24,335 nucleotides of DNA from contig DIUD01000003.1 in assembly GCA_002428225.1 (NCBI GenBank), positions 1 through 24,335 on the forward strand. Reading direction: 5' to 3'. The stretch is from Roseovarius sp. UBA6167 (GTDB lineage: Bacteria > Pseudomonadota > Alphaproteobacteria > Rhodobacterales > Rhodobacteraceae). Position numbers and translations under genes: made by a program. The notes under the pieces are model-generated. The model made no database searches, was not told the DNA's origin, and worked only from the letters and a program-made list of their open reading frames with translations. Shown in pieces: positions 24,009 to 24,335 of this stretch. The stretch's first letter is position 1. Each line of letters begins with the position of its first letter.

Positions 24009-24335
24009 ATGTTTTACAAGGATGACCGCCTGGCATTGTTCATCGACGGCTCTAACCTTTATGCCGCCGGCAAGGCGCTCGGATTTGATATCGACTACAA
24101 GCTTCTGCGCAACGAGTTCATGCGCCGCGGCAAGCTCTTGCGCGCCTTCTACTACACCGCGCTTCTCGAAAATGACGAGTATTCCCCCATTCGCCCACTC
24201 GTGGACTGGCTGCACTACAACGGCTACAGCATGGTGACCAAGACCGCCAAGGAATACACCGACAGCCAGGGGCGGCGCAAGGTCAAGGGCAATATGGATA
24301 TCGAGCTTGCGGTCGATGCGATGGAGCTTGCGCCG
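24009..24335 (+). CDS. NYN domain protein (LabA/DUF88 family, PIN-like fold), 3' end outside the window
   Basis: The first 109 codons are present, and the frame is still open at the window end. The protein starts MFYKDDRLALFIDGSNLYAAGKALG, the classic NYN/LabA strand-loop with Asp13 in FIDGSN. The segment VKGNMDIELAVDAMELA adds the further acidic residues of the PIN-like metal site. Family members are predicted or shown to be RNases or nucleic-acid-binding proteins; the precise role here is unknown. AAAGGA about 9 nt upstream (23996-24001) fixes the ATG at 24009. It is divergent from folK across a 143-base gap that should contain both promoters. Confidence 0.85.
   Translation, partial: MFYKDDRLALFIDGSNLYAAGKALGFDIDYKLLRNEFMRRGKLLRAFYYTALLENDEYSPIRPLVDWLHYNGYSMVTKTAKEYTDSQGRRKVKGNMDIELAVDAMELAP

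Overview
The window is high-GC chromosomal DNA from an alphaproteobacterium, most likely the Rhodobacteraceae (Roseobacter group). I infer this from three things: the gene order trpG-trpD-trpC-moaC-moeA-lexA-comEC-gltX-gltA; the order folK-rpoZ-rsh-DUF2062-pdxJ-acpS-(insert)-lepB-rnc-era-DUF1491-recO; and a direct-repeat SOS box (GAAC-N7-GAAC) of the alphaproteobacterial type. No rRNA, tRNA or CRISPR array was seen.

Left edge (1-763): accessory debris. It holds the 3' end of an IS3-family transposase gene with its probable right end, which abuts the C-terminal coding remnant of a broken gene that resembles a 2OG-Fe(II) oxygenase. A complete crotonase-family gene follows on the minus strand (764-1558). 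The 431-base gap before trpG contains a roughly 128-bp element bounded by 13-bp perfect inverted repeats, which looks like a MITE or a palindromic intergenic repeat.

Middle plus-strand block (1990-6867): trpG, trpD and trpC (tryptophan synthesis), then moaC and moeA (molybdenum cofactor). All are joined by ATGA overlaps or directly abutting codons, so they are probably one translationally coupled operon. A perfect GC hairpin separates them from lexA, which has its own promoter with an SOS box over the -10. comEC lies on the minus strand tail-to-tail with lexA, overlapping it by 7 bp. gltX is divergent from comEC and is followed by gltA with a hairpin terminator, then apt.

Right minus-strand block (12583-23865, transcribed right to left): folK, rpoZ (RNA polymerase omega), rsh (bifunctional (p)ppGpp enzyme), a DUF2062 membrane protein, pdxJ, acpS, a large cation/proton antiporter with a C-terminal cyclic-nucleotide-binding-like domain, lepB, rnc, era, a DUF1491 protein and recO. 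Many junctions are 1-4 nt gaps or 4-nt overlaps. The antiporter interrupts what is normally a tight pdxJ-acpS-lepB-rnc-era-recO cluster. A NYN/LabA-type nuclease-fold gene runs off the right edge, divergent from folK.

Most of the window is conserved housekeeping DNA, and I see no clear new multi-gene system. The points most worth a second look are the antiporter-CNBD fusion with a degenerate nucleotide-binding cassette inside a core operon, the inverted-repeat element at 1616-1743, the perfect DnaA-box sequence upstream of rpoZ, and the ComEC without a recognisable nuclease domain.
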